From Treponemataceae bacterium (GTDB lineage Bacteria > Spirochaetota > Spirochaetia > Treponematales > Treponemataceae), in contig JAKSTR010000024.1 of assembly GCA_024402495.1 (NCBI GenBank), positions 1-33,960 of the forward strand: a DNA stretch of 33,960 bases, in the 5' to 3' direction. The notes below the pieces were generated by a model that saw only the letters and a list, made by a program, of their open reading frames with translations, searched no databases and was not told the DNA's origin. Below are positions 8,035-15,616 of this stretch, piece after piece (the first letter of the stretch is position 1; each line of letters begins with the position of its first letter). The position numbers and the translations under genes were made by a program.

Positions 8035-8986
8035 AGAACTTATCAGCGCCCTGCCCTTTGAATTTGAACGGAGCATTTGCTACAAATTAAACAGTTGGCT
8101 AAAACGCCGCCCAAGCAGCGCGCCATATTTAAGCGGCGATACTTTCGCCAGATTTGCAGATTTTTCAATTGAAAACCAAAAACAGCTGGAAGATTTTTGC
8201 AAAAATATTGAAAATGTAAACAAAACTGAAAATTTCAGGCAGAAACTGATAATTCTGTTTTCTTCAAATCTTCTGGTAGATTTTGCAAATTCAGTTTTGC
8301 CAAAAATAAGCGTGCCTTTTGTACTTTTAAGCCATCAGGGCGACGCAAACATTACGCCGGAAAGCACAAACGCTGATGTTTTTTTACAAATTGCGCAAAA
8401 TCAGCATCTGGTTTGCTGGTTTGCCCAAAACTGTACTTTGCAGCACGAAAAAATTGTGCCTCTGCCAATCGGGCTTGAAAACCAGCGGTTTCACAACGCA
8501 GGCAACGTTGCAAGCTTTAAAAAATTGCAGAAAAAATTACGGGCTGGCAAAATCCGCAAACAGCCAAAAGTGCTTGTTGCGCTGAACCTTGCCACAAACC
8601 CGGACAAACGTTTCTGCTGTTACCGCGCTTTCTGGCACAAACCGGCTGCAAAAGAGCTTTCTTCGTTTGTAAGTTCGCAAAGTTACCGGAAAATTGCTGC
8701 AAGCTGCATGTTTGTAGCCTCGCCTGCCGGCAACGGTTTGGACTGCCACCGAACATGGGAAGCCATGTATCTGGACTGCGTTGCTTTGGCAGAACAAAAC
8801 CCGATGAATGAATATTTTAAGAATCTCGGTTTGCCGGTGATTTGCGTAAGCGACTGGGCAGCTTTTGCCCAAAAAACAGAAGCCGAACTGGTGCAAATTT
8901 ACAATGAAATTATGAAAAACTGCGACAAGTCTGCTTTGCAGGCAGAATACTGGCAGAATAAAATGAAAGGTGCATTTAACGCATAA
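8024..8986 (+). CDS. Exostosin-like (GT47-type) glycosyltransferase candidate
   Basis: A 320-residue protein. The strongest signal is SPAGNGLDCHRTWEAMYL (233-250), the nucleotide-sugar binding segment typical of exostosin/GT47-like bacterial proteins, followed by the expected change to a hydrophobic strand (DCVAL) and NPMNEYFKNLGLPVICVSDW. VPLPIGLEN (145-153) is also usual for this group. Animal exostosins polymerise the GlcA/GlcNAc chain of heparan sulfate; for bacterial relatives the sugar is mostly unknown, so only the fold is claimed. The start at 8024 overlaps the preceding gene by 11 bases. No membrane segment is seen, so it should act in the cytoplasm or at the inner face of the membrane. 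Confidence 0.72.
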   Translation: MNFKELISALPFEFERSICYKLNSWLKRRPSSAPYLSGDTFARFADFSIENQKQLEDFCKNIENVNKTENFRQKLIILFSSNLLVDFANSVLPKISVPFVLLSHQGDANITPESTNADVFLQIAQNQHLVCWFAQNCTLQHEKIVPLPIGLENQRFHNAGNVASFKKLQKKLRAGKIRKQPKVLVALNLATNPDKRFCCYRAFWHKPAAKELSSFVSSQSYRKIAASCMFVASPAGNGLDCHRTWEAMYLDCVALAEQNPMNEYFKNLGLPVICVSDWAAFAQKTEAELVQIYNEIMKNCDKSALQAEYWQNKMKGAFNA

Positions 8987-9003
8987 TTTTTTAAGGAAAA
9001 TTG

Positions 9004-9921
9004 ATGAGCGATTTGAATTCTACAAAAACAGCACAAAACGAACAAATTGAACAGGTTGTTCTGCTTTGTTCCGGCGACAAATGCGCTTTGGCATCGCAAA
9101 ACATACCATATATTGTAAAAAATATTGCGCCAAAAACAATTTTTGTAATAACTGCGGCAAAAAATTTCGGTTTGCTGCAAAACATAAAAGAAAAAACGCC
9201 AAATTTGCAGCTTGTAAACGAAGACACAATGTACGAAGGTCTTAATTTTTCTTCAATTAAGGCACTTGCTGACGAAGTTTATGGCGAAGGACAAAAACGC
9301 ACGGGCTGGTATTTTCAGCAGTTTTTGAAAATGGCGTGGGCTTTTAACCCGCTTTGCGCGCAGAAATATCTGGTCTGGGACTGCGACACTTTTCCGCTGC
9401 AAAAAATCTGCCTTAACTGGAACGATAAAACAATTTTCAATATAAAATCAGAAGTAAATACTGCATATTTTGATACTTTAGAGGCAATTCTGGGCATAAA
9501 AAAGCAAATTGCTGGCTCTTTTATCAGCGAATTTATGTATTTTGAACAGAAAATTATGCAGGAAATAGTTCTGCAAATTGAAAATAACGCAAATAAAAAT
9601 TCAGGCGAAGCAAAACTTTCATTTTTTCAAATAATTTTAAACGCCGTTAAGCAGAACGGCAGCCCAAAAGCTGGTTTCAGCGAATTTGAAACTTACGGTT
9701 CGTATTTATTCGCAAATTATCCGCAAAAAATGACATTTACAAGCATACCGACAATGCGAAACGGTGCAAATTACTGCGGAATGAAGCCGAAAAAATGGCA
9801 GATTTGGTATATCGGGCGGAATCACGTAACGGCTTCGTTTGAAAGCTGGAGCAAGCCGCATAAACTGCGTGTTCTGTGCTTTAATCTGTTTTCATGGTTC
9901 TTTTGGCTTGTAAAAAGCTGA
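9004..9921 (+). CDS. DUF6492-like predicted glycosyltransferase
   Basis: A 305-residue protein. RTGWYFQQFLKMAWA (99-113) followed by KYLVWDCDTFPL (121-132) gives a DxD-type motif D126-C-D128 behind an aromatic helix, the arrangement I associate with DUF6492 and other GT-A relatives. The ATG at 9004 is preceded by AAGGAAAA; an in-frame TTG directly before it is not needed. The region 170-215 is helical and less conserved in appearance, and GANYCGMKPKKWQIWYIGRNH near 255-275 may form the acceptor end. No transmembrane segment is obvious apart from a hydrophobic tail (LCFNLFSWFFWLV) that may sit on the membrane. The reaction is unknown. Confidence 0.62.
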   Translation: MSDLNSTKTAQNEQIEQVVLLCSGDKCALASQNIPYIVKNIAPKTIFVITAAKNFGLLQNIKEKTPNLQLVNEDTMYEGLNFSSIKALADEVYGEGQKRTGWYFQQFLKMAWAFNPLCAQKYLVWDCDTFPLQKICLNWNDKTIFNIKSEVNTAYFDTLEAILGIKKQIAGSFISEFMYFEQKIMQEIVLQIENNANKNSGEAKLSFFQIILNAVKQNGSPKAGFSEFETYGSYLFANYPQKMTFTSIPTMRNGANYCGMKPKKWQIWYIGRNHVTASFESWSKPHKLRVLCFNLFSWFFWLVKS

Positions 9922-9936
9922 TATTCTGGAGATTTT

Positions 9937-10881
9937 ATGAACGCAATTATTGTGCACGGCGGCAAAGAATACAGCAATTACATCAGCGACTGCGTTGAAC
10001 AGTTTTTTCTGTTCAACAAAGATTCAAAGCTTTTTTGCATTGCAGACCAGAATTTTTGCCAGCTGGAAGAATTATCGAAAAAATTTTCAAATTTTCAGGT
10101 TGTTTTAAGTTCTTCTCTAAAAAAAACCGCGGCGCACCGCTTTTATCTTGCCATTAACCGCAGCGCACACAACACATGGCGCGGCGGCTTCTGGCGTTTT
10201 GTAGTTGAACGCTTTTTTCTGATTGCCGAATTTATGAAACAGAGCGGCGAAGAAAATCTGCTGCATTTTGAATACGACAATTTGATTTTTGAAAAAATAA
10301 ACAGTTTTGAAAGCGCTTTTAAAAGCCAGAATAAAATTCTGCTTCCGGCGGACGGCGATAAACGCTGCATTGCCGGTGTAATTTTCATTCCGTCTTACAG
10401 GCATTTGCAGGCTTTCTGCCGGTTTTACAACCGCCACTGCACCGTCCGCGTAAAAAACGACATGTTTGCATTCAGCGATTTTATTGACAAAAAGCCTGCT
10501 TTGTGCGGAAACCTGCCGGTTGTGCCTGCCGCATATACAAACGGAAAAACTCAGCTTTTGTCGCAAAAAGGCGAAATTCACAATAAAATTGAACGTTTCA
10601 GCAGTAATTTTGATACTTTTGGCGTAGTTTTTGACGCAGCGGCATACGGGCAGTTTATTGGCGGCATAGACCAGCGCAATGTTGAAAACAGCAAAGACGA
10701 CACCTGCGGCTTTATAAACCCGGATGCCGCCTATAATACAGGCGATTTTTCATTTGAATGGAAAACCGAAAACGGCTTAAAAATACCATATTTGAACTAT
10801 GCCGCGCAAACTTACAGAATATTCAACCTGCACATTCATTCTAAAAAATTGAATTTGTATAAATCAAACCGGGAAAACTAA
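9937..10881 (+). CDS. Unrecognised protein of the glycan locus, possible glycosyltransferase
   Basis: A 314-residue protein that I cannot place in a family. Visible features: an N-terminal strand MNAIIVHGG, then NTWRGGFWRFVVERFF (79-94) and LLHFEYDNLIFEKI (108-121). The last segment has the look of a GT-A metal site, a hydrophobic strand ending in an acidic residue (EYDNLI), and it comes right after an aromatic helix as in the neighbouring DUF6492-like protein. LPADGDKRCIAGVIFIPSYR (136-155) could be the following strand and loop. The gene lies 15 bases behind the previous one and one base before the next, inside an unbroken GT operon. A transferase role is inferred from context and this weak motif. 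Confidence 0.5.
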   Translation: MNAIIVHGGKEYSNYISDCVEQFFLFNKDSKLFCIADQNFCQLEELSKKFSNFQVVLSSSLKKTAAHRFYLAINRSAHNTWRGGFWRFVVERFFLIAEFMKQSGEENLLHFEYDNLIFEKINSFESAFKSQNKILLPADGDKRCIAGVIFIPSYRHLQAFCRFYNRHCTVRVKNDMFAFSDFIDKKPALCGNLPVVPAAYTNGKTQLLSQKGEIHNKIERFSSNFDTFGVVFDAAAYGQFIGGIDQRNVENSKDDTCGFINPDAAYNTGDFSFEWKTENGLKIPYLNYAAQTYRIFNLHIHSKKLNLYKSNREN

Positions 10882-10882
10882 A

Positions 10883-11767
10883 ATGGCAAACACTTTTGGC
10901 TTAAAAACAAGCGAAATTGCAGTAATTTGTTTTACTTCCGCAAAAAATTTGCACGAACGCGCCCTTTCTGTAAACAACACCTGGCTGAAAAACTTTGAAA
11001 AAGGCTATCTTGTTGGCGGCAATTTTTATGCAGACGACTTGAAAATGATTTGTCTTGGCGACCATGTCGGCGAAGATTATTTTTCCGCAACGCCAAAGCA
11101 GTTTTACGGCTTAAAAGCCATGACCGAGAAATTCCCCGAAGCCAAGTGGTTTTTTATAAACGGCTGCGATGCATGGCTTGATGCAGCAAATTTAACCGAA
11201 GCCTTGGGCGCTTTTGACGATTCCAAAGATCTTTTTGTAGGCGGCAACTTTGCAAAACGTTCCGTAAAATTGCAGAACGGCGAAGATTTTCCGTTTTATT
11301 TTCCAAGCGGCGGCAGCGGTTTTGCACTAAGCAACAGTCTTGCCAAAAAACTTGCCGCCAAAACTGAATTTATTCTTGAAGACTTGCAGAAATATGAACT
11401 TTTTGCCAAAGGTGCCTGCGACTGTACGCTGGCTTTTTACCTTTTAACCCTTTTCGGCATAAAGCCAAGCTATGTGGAAGGTTTTTACGCAGTTCAGCCT
11501 TACCAGTACCCCGGCGATATTTATCTGAACGGCGATTTTAAGGAAGTTTCTGAACCGTTAATTAAAAAGCCGATTGCGTTTCACACTTTGACAATCCGCG
11601 AAATGTACATGCTGAATGCAGGCAAAATGCCTAAAAAGCCCAATTTTATAGATAAATGCGTTGACAAATTTGCAAGGCTTTTTTCGCGTAAGCTGAAAAC
11701 TAAACGGTTTGTCAATGCGGTTTTGCAGCCAATTTATGGCAGAAAGCCGAAAAATGCAGAAATTTGA
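10883..11767 (+). CDS. Fringe-like (GT31-type) glycosyltransferase candidate
   Basis: A 294-residue protein with the layout of the Fringe/GT31 fold. IAVICFTSAKNLHERALSVN (12-31) matches the usual opening of these enzymes (hydrophobic strand, then helix starting with R and a W a few residues on), KWFFINGCDAWLD (88-100) takes the place of the DDDTY metal motif, and FYFPSGGSGFALSNSLAKKL (138-157) is the typical GGAGY/F(A/V)LS loop and helix. Fringe enzymes add GlcNAc to O-fucose in animals; here the acceptor is unknown. The DxD is atypical (C-D-A-W), so metal use could differ. The ATG at 10883 follows the previous TAA with one base between. The tail is basic and could bind the membrane. Confidence 0.68.
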   Translation: MANTFGLKTSEIAVICFTSAKNLHERALSVNNTWLKNFEKGYLVGGNFYADDLKMICLGDHVGEDYFSATPKQFYGLKAMTEKFPEAKWFFINGCDAWLDAANLTEALGAFDDSKDLFVGGNFAKRSVKLQNGEDFPFYFPSGGSGFALSNSLAKKLAAKTEFILEDLQKYELFAKGACDCTLAFYLLTLFGIKPSYVEGFYAVQPYQYPGDIYLNGDFKEVSEPLIKKPIAFHTLTIREMYMLNAGKMPKKPNFIDKCVDKFARLFSRKLKTKRFVNAVLQPIYGRKPKNAEI

Positions 11768-11783
11768 ACAAGGAATAATATAA

Positions 11784-12731
11784 ATGTCTGAATATTTGTG
11801 CAAAACACCAGTTGTCATGATAATTTTCAACCGCCCGGATACGGCAAATCAGGTTTTTGAAATTGTAAAAAAAGCAAAACCGCCCAAACTGCTGCTAATT
11901 GGCGACGGCGCGCGCCCAAACAAACCGGGCGAAGCTGAAAAAGTTGAAGAATGCCGTAAAATTCAGCACAAAGTTGACTGGGATTGCGAAGTTTTAACAA
12001 ATTTTTCGGACACAAATATGGGCTGCAAAAAGCGCATTTCTTCCGGTCTGGACTGGGTTTTTGGCAATGAGGAGCGCGCCATAATTTTGGAAGACGACTG
12101 CAAGCCTGCCGACTGTTTTTTCAGGTTTTGCGACGAAATGCTGGAATATTACAAAGACGACGAACGCATTATGCTTGTTTCCGGCGACAATCAAAGCCCC
12201 AAATGCCAGAAACTGGAAGAAAGCTACTATTTTACAAAGCACGTTCACATTTGGGGCTGGGCAACCTGGCGCCGGGCGTGGCAAAAAAACGACACAAGCA
12301 TGAAAGACTGGCCGCAAATCAGCGCAAGCGGCGCTTTTGACCATCTTTTTAAAAATCCACGGTACAATTTTTACTGGAAACAGTTTTTCAATATTCTGCA
12401 CGACAACCGGGTAAATTCCTGGGCTGGTCCGTGGGTTTATTCGGTTTGGAAAGAATCTGCGCTGGCGATTGCACCGAAACACAACCTTATTACAAACATT
12501 GGCTTTGGCGAAGACGCTACGCACACAAAAAGCGGCAGTATTTATGCCCAAATGCAAACCGCCGAACTGGATTTTCCGCTGGTTCACCCCAAATATGTGC
12601 TTGCAGACGCAAAACTGGACGAACTAGAAATGAAACAGCGCTGCAAAGACGACGGCAGGCTTCCTTATCCGTTTGACAAATGGGCTTCGCAATTGAAATG
12701 GTTTGCAATTAAGCACATATTGAAAAAATAG
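11784..12731 (+). CDS. HlpA-like GT-A glycosyltransferase
   Basis: A 315-residue protein of the family often labelled hemolytic protein HlpA-like, which is related to GNT-I type nucleotide-sugar transferases. Key segments are TPVVMIIFNRPDTA (8-21), LLLIGDGARP (37-46), the DxD-like ILEDDC (101-106), and HIWGWATWRRAW (155-166), which is highly characteristic. HDNRVNSWAGPWVYSVW follows at about 203-220 and is also usual. The haemolysin label is historical and should not be read as function. An AAGGAATAATATAA leader gives a ribosome site for ATG 11784. It is the last + strand gene before the composite hairpin at 12732, so this first block of the locus probably ends here. Confidence 0.82.
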   Translation: MSEYLCKTPVVMIIFNRPDTANQVFEIVKKAKPPKLLLIGDGARPNKPGEAEKVEECRKIQHKVDWDCEVLTNFSDTNMGCKKRISSGLDWVFGNEERAIILEDDCKPADCFFRFCDEMLEYYKDDERIMLVSGDNQSPKCQKLEESYYFTKHVHIWGWATWRRAWQKNDTSMKDWPQISASGAFDHLFKNPRYNFYWKQFFNILHDNRVNSWAGPWVYSVWKESALAIAPKHNLITNIGFGEDATHTKSGSIYAQMQTAELDFPLVHPKYVLADAKLDELEMKQRCKDDGRLPYPFDKWASQLKWFAIKHILKK

Positions 12732-12788
12732 AAAAGCCGCCGCATTTTTTACACTGGCGGAAATTGGCGGCAAGAACAAACGGCTTTT
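12732..12788 (+). terminator. Composite stem-loop terminator after the first glycan block
   Basis: AAAAGCCG (12732-12739) pairs with CGGCTTTT (12781-12788) and ends in a T-run, with an inner CCGCC (12737-12741) able to pair with GGCGG (12766-12770) in an alternative fold. The outer loop of about 41 bases is long, so efficiency is uncertain. It starts on the base after the stop codon and separates + strand genes from the convergent peptidase gene. Confidence 0.5.
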
Positions 12789-12896
12789 TGAAATTTTAAG
12801 TTTCCGTAAAATCTTGCCGCATTTTTTTCTGCTTACTGCAATTAAAAAAATTTTTCTCTGGCAAAACTTCTTTTTTAATACAGAAAATTTATAAAA

Positions 12897-13760
12897 TCAT
12901 TCGCCAAGCACAAAATTTTCGCCAATTACCACGGCTTTAGAATCTTCTGCGTGCCCGATGTTTTGCGTTTTTGCAACCGGCAAATTGGGCGGCACCATTT
13001 GCAAGACAAGTTCTTTCAATTTTTCGCCGCCGCCAGCCTGTTCCAGCTGAGAAAAAGTGCCCAGCAAAAGCCCGCTAATCTGGTTAAAAACGCCCATCTG
13101 TTTTAATTGGGCAAAAAAAGTTGCAATACGCGGCAAAAATCCAGACAAAGACTCCAAAAGCAGCACCTTGCCGCTAAAATTCGGCAAATACTGAGTGCCG
13201 GCAAGCTTTAAAAAACAACGCACGTTGCCGCCAATTAAAACGCCTTCTAATTTATTACCCTGCCAAAAATTAGCACTAATTTCCGTTAAATTGCTGCCGC
13301 CATTTATCAAAGTCTGTTCAAAATCAAAAGCCTGCTGCTTTGAAAAATTGCCGGCAATATTTTGAATCTGATACAGAACCGAAGATTTGCCGGTTTTTGC
13401 ATAAATTGCGTTCAAAATCGTGGTCAAATCGCTGTAGCCCCAAAATTGTTTGCCGCTGCTTTTTATCACATCAAAATCAAAAAAATCCAAAACCTGATTC
13501 GCGACATCGCCGCCGGAAACATCAAAAATCGCTTTAATTTGGCTGTCTTTATAAAAATTCATCAAAACTTTTGCGCGTTCTTCGCCACTGGCAGAAAAAC
13601 CGTCGCTTTTTTCAAAAATATAATCGCTAAGAACAGGCTGCAGCGGTATCTGGCGCAAAATACCGGTCATTTTTGCAATATGCGGCGCTGAATTCTGGCG
13701 CAAACCGTTGGAACAAGCGGCAATTGCGATTTTGCTGCCCTTTTCAATCGTCTGAATCAT
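12897..13760 (-). CDS. S66 family LD-carboxypeptidase-like serine peptidase
   Basis: Family S66 (LdcA/MccF) enzymes cut an L-to-D peptide bond, in LdcA the terminal D-Ala of murein tetrapeptides during recycling in the cytoplasm. In this 287-residue protein the catalytic triad is visible: Ser110 in GYSDLT, Glu203 in LLLES and His270 in NIGHAEDS, with spacing close to that of known LdcA. IFDVSGGDVANQVLDFFDF (78-96) stands where the family has its conserved GGxxxxRLLxxLD segment. No signal peptide is seen, which fits a cytoplasmic recycling enzyme. It is the only - strand gene between two + strand GT blocks and has no partner. MccF-type detoxification of nucleotide-peptide antibiotics is the main alternative. 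Confidence 0.87.
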   Translation of the reverse strand: MIQTIEKGSKIAIAACSNGLRQNSAPHIAKMTGILRQIPLQPVLSDYIFEKSDGFSASGEERAKVLMNFYKDSQIKAIFDVSGGDVANQVLDFFDFDVIKSSGKQFWGYSDLTTILNAIYAKTGKSSVLYQIQNIAGNFSKQQAFDFEQTLINGGSNLTEISANFWQGNKLEGVLIGGNVRCFLKLAGTQYLPNFSGKVLLLESLSGFLPRIATFFAQLKQMGVFNQISGLLLGTFSQLEQAGGGEKLKELVLQMVPPNLPVAKTQNIGHAEDSKAVVIGENFVLGE

Positions 13761-13877
13761 TTTTTCCTTTCAATTTGCGCCAAAAAATTTGTATGGCGGC
13801 GCAGAAATTTTATAATTTCATTTGTACAAAAGAATTGCTTTCATTTTTATAAAAAATTTTATATAATTATTCAACCT
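13761..13877. promoter_or_regulatory. Divergent intergenic region with candidate -10 for the fucosyltransferase block
   Basis: A TATAAT at 13862-13867 lies only 10 bases before the ATG at 13878. If used, it would start transcription near 13874 and leave almost no leader. The hexamer 17 bases upstream (TTTCAT) is a poor -35, and TTGCTT at 13835 is too far away (21 bases). No Shine-Dalgarno sequence is seen before the ATG. The peptidase promoter on the other strand could not be located with confidence. Confidence 0.3.
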
Positions 13878-14750
13878 ATGAAAAAAACGCAATTTTATAA
13901 ACTTTTTGGCGGCTTGGGCAATCAGCTTTTTCAGTACGCTTACGGGCTTGGGCAAATTGAAAACGGCGAAAAGCTGCGCTTCATTTTGAACAAAGATGCG
14001 TCTACCAGAAACAGCCTCAGCATAAATGAACTTTTTGAAATTGATAACAGCCTGATAATTGCACCAAAAAGCAAAATTGGTCTTAATTTTTATAAATTTT
14101 ACGCAAAATATCTTTGCAAAACCTGGCACGCCGATTTTTTTCAGGAATACGGGTTTGCAGAAAATTTGAATAAGCTGCAAAAATCTCCAAAATTCGGGTT
14201 TAAGAAAATTGAACTTTACGAAAAAAGCCCGGAAAGTGCTTTTATAAAGGCGAAAAATGCCGTAAGCCTGCATATTCGCGGTGGAGATTATAACAGGATT
14301 GACGTTTTTAGAGATTTTGGAAATATTTGCAATCTGGAATATTACAGAAATGCGATAAAAACTGTTTGTGCCGAAATTGCAGACCCTGTTTTTATAATTT
14401 TCACAAACGATGCAAAATTTGCGCATAATTTCATTGAAGAAATAAAAAAAGACGAATATTTTCTGCAAAATTCTGTAAATTTTCTGTTTTTAAGCGAAAT
14501 TTGCGAAAGTAAAAAAGCACAGGAAATACAGAATAATTCAGCAAAAACCAAAAAAGACGACGCTTTTGAACTTTATTTGCAGAGCATTTGCAAGGCAAAC
14601 ATTATTGCAAATTCAACTTACAGCTGGTGGGGCGCATTTTTTAACCAGAATCCGGAAAAAATTGTAATTTCGCCAAAAAAATGGCACAATTCGCGGCCGC
14701 AAATGATAGACGACCTTGTTCCAAACCGCTGCAACTGGAGAAAAATCTGA
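13878..14750 (+). CDS. GT11 alpha-1,2-fucosyltransferase-type enzyme (first copy)
   Basis: Transfers a sugar, in characterised members L-fucose from GDP-fucose, to a galactose or similar acceptor. The 290 residues show the GT11 blocks in order: GGLGNQLFQYAYG (11-23), HIRGGDY (132-138, the conserved donor-binding HxRRGDY with Gly in place of the second Arg), FTNDAK (175-180) and IIANSTYSWWGAF (242-254). The length is normal. The R-to-G change at 136 is notable because the second Arg is common in the family. The stop overlaps the next start (TGATG at 14748-14752). ATG 13878 lacks a ribosome site. GDP-fucose synthesis genes are not in the window. Confidence 0.9.
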   Translation: MKKTQFYKLFGGLGNQLFQYAYGLGQIENGEKLRFILNKDASTRNSLSINELFEIDNSLIIAPKSKIGLNFYKFYAKYLCKTWHADFFQEYGFAENLNKLQKSPKFGFKKIELYEKSPESAFIKAKNAVSLHIRGGDYNRIDVFRDFGNICNLEYYRNAIKTVCAEIADPVFIIFTNDAKFAHNFIEEIKKDEYFLQNSVNFLFLSEICESKKAQEIQNNSAKTKKDDAFELYLQSICKANIIANSTYSWWGAFFNQNPEKIVISPKKWHNSRPQMIDDLVPNRCNWRKI

Positions 14751-15616
14751 TGAAAATTGTGAAAATTAAAAGCGGACTTGGAAACCAGATGTTTCAGTAT
14801 GCTTTTGCAAAAGCCTGCCAAAAACGCAGTGGCGAAACCGTGCTTTTGGATCTTTCCAATTACAAAACCGAACATTTGCACAACGGCTACGAGCTGAACC
14901 GGCTTTTTAATATCGATTTGCCCGTGGCAAGCCGCAGCGAATGCGATAAAATTGCCACAATTCCCGATAATTTTTTGCGCCGCATAAAGCGGAAATTTTT
15001 TACAAAAAAAACGCACCTGATTGAAAATGAAAATATTTTTGACAAGCGCTTTTTTAACTGCGATGGCAATTTTTATTTTGAAGGCTACTGGCAAAATGAA
15101 GATTATTTTTCGCCCATATTAATAGAAGAAATTCGTTCAATTTTTGCCTTTAAGCCCCAGCTTGATGAAAAAAATATTCAGCTTATGCAGAAACTGGACG
15201 CAAATTCTGCAAGCATTCACGTGCGGCGCGGCGATTATCTGCTGAAAGAAAACCAGAATTTGAATCTTTGTACGATTGAATATTACAAAAAAGCGCTGAA
15301 AAGCCTTTTTGAGCAAAAAAATATTTCAAATCTGCTGTTTTTTTCTGACGATATTGCGTGGTGCAAGGAAAATTTCACCAGTTTGCCGGTGCCGGTAACT
15401 TTTGTGGACTGGAATACGGGCGAAAATTCGTGGCAGGACATGGCGCTGATGGCGAAATGCGGCAGCAATATTATTGCAAACAGTTCTTTCAGCTGGTGGG
15501 GCGCGTACCTAAATCCTAACCCTAAAAAAATTGTGATTGCACCGGCGTTCTGGAACAGCAAAAATATTCAAACTGAAAAAAAATTACCCGAAAACTGGCA
15601 GGCACTTAAAATATGA
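14750..15616 (+). CDS. GT11 alpha-1,2-fucosyltransferase-type enzyme (second copy)
   Basis: A second GT11 enzyme of 288 residues, a paralogue of the preceding gene but clearly diverged. Blocks: SGLGNQMFQYAFAKA (8-22), GYWQNEDYF (112-120), SIHVRRGDY (155-163, with the full double-Arg motif), FFSDD (197-201), and NIIANSSFSWWGAYL (240-254). This copy fits the family consensus better than the first. The ATG at 14750 overlaps the upstream TGA, and an upstream in-frame start at 14681 would lie deep in the previous gene. It ends in an ATGA overlap with the next gene, so three genes are translationally chained. The linkage is assumed alpha-1,2 by family; the acceptor is unknown. Confidence 0.92.
   Translation: MKIVKIKSGLGNQMFQYAFAKACQKRSGETVLLDLSNYKTEHLHNGYELNRLFNIDLPVASRSECDKIATIPDNFLRRIKRKFFTKKTHLIENENIFDKRFFNCDGNFYFEGYWQNEDYFSPILIEEIRSIFAFKPQLDEKNIQLMQKLDANSASIHVRRGDYLLKENQNLNLCTIEYYKKALKSLFEQKNISNLLFFSDDIAWCKENFTSLPVPVTFVDWNTGENSWQDMALMAKCGSNIIANSSFSWWGAYLNPNPKKIVIAPAFWNSKNIQTEKKLPENWQALKI

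Noticed and set aside
10117-10581. A 154-codon - strand frame inside the unrecognised glycan-locus gene
   Set aside because: Since the + strand gene is not family-confirmed I considered this one. The + gene fits the gapless operon and its start spacing, while this frame has no ribosome site and shadow-like composition.
11994-12587. A 197-codon - strand frame inside the HlpA-like gene
   Set aside because: The + strand gene has clear family motifs over the whole stretch. The - strand frame has none, and is rich in Cys, Phe and Arg as shadows are.
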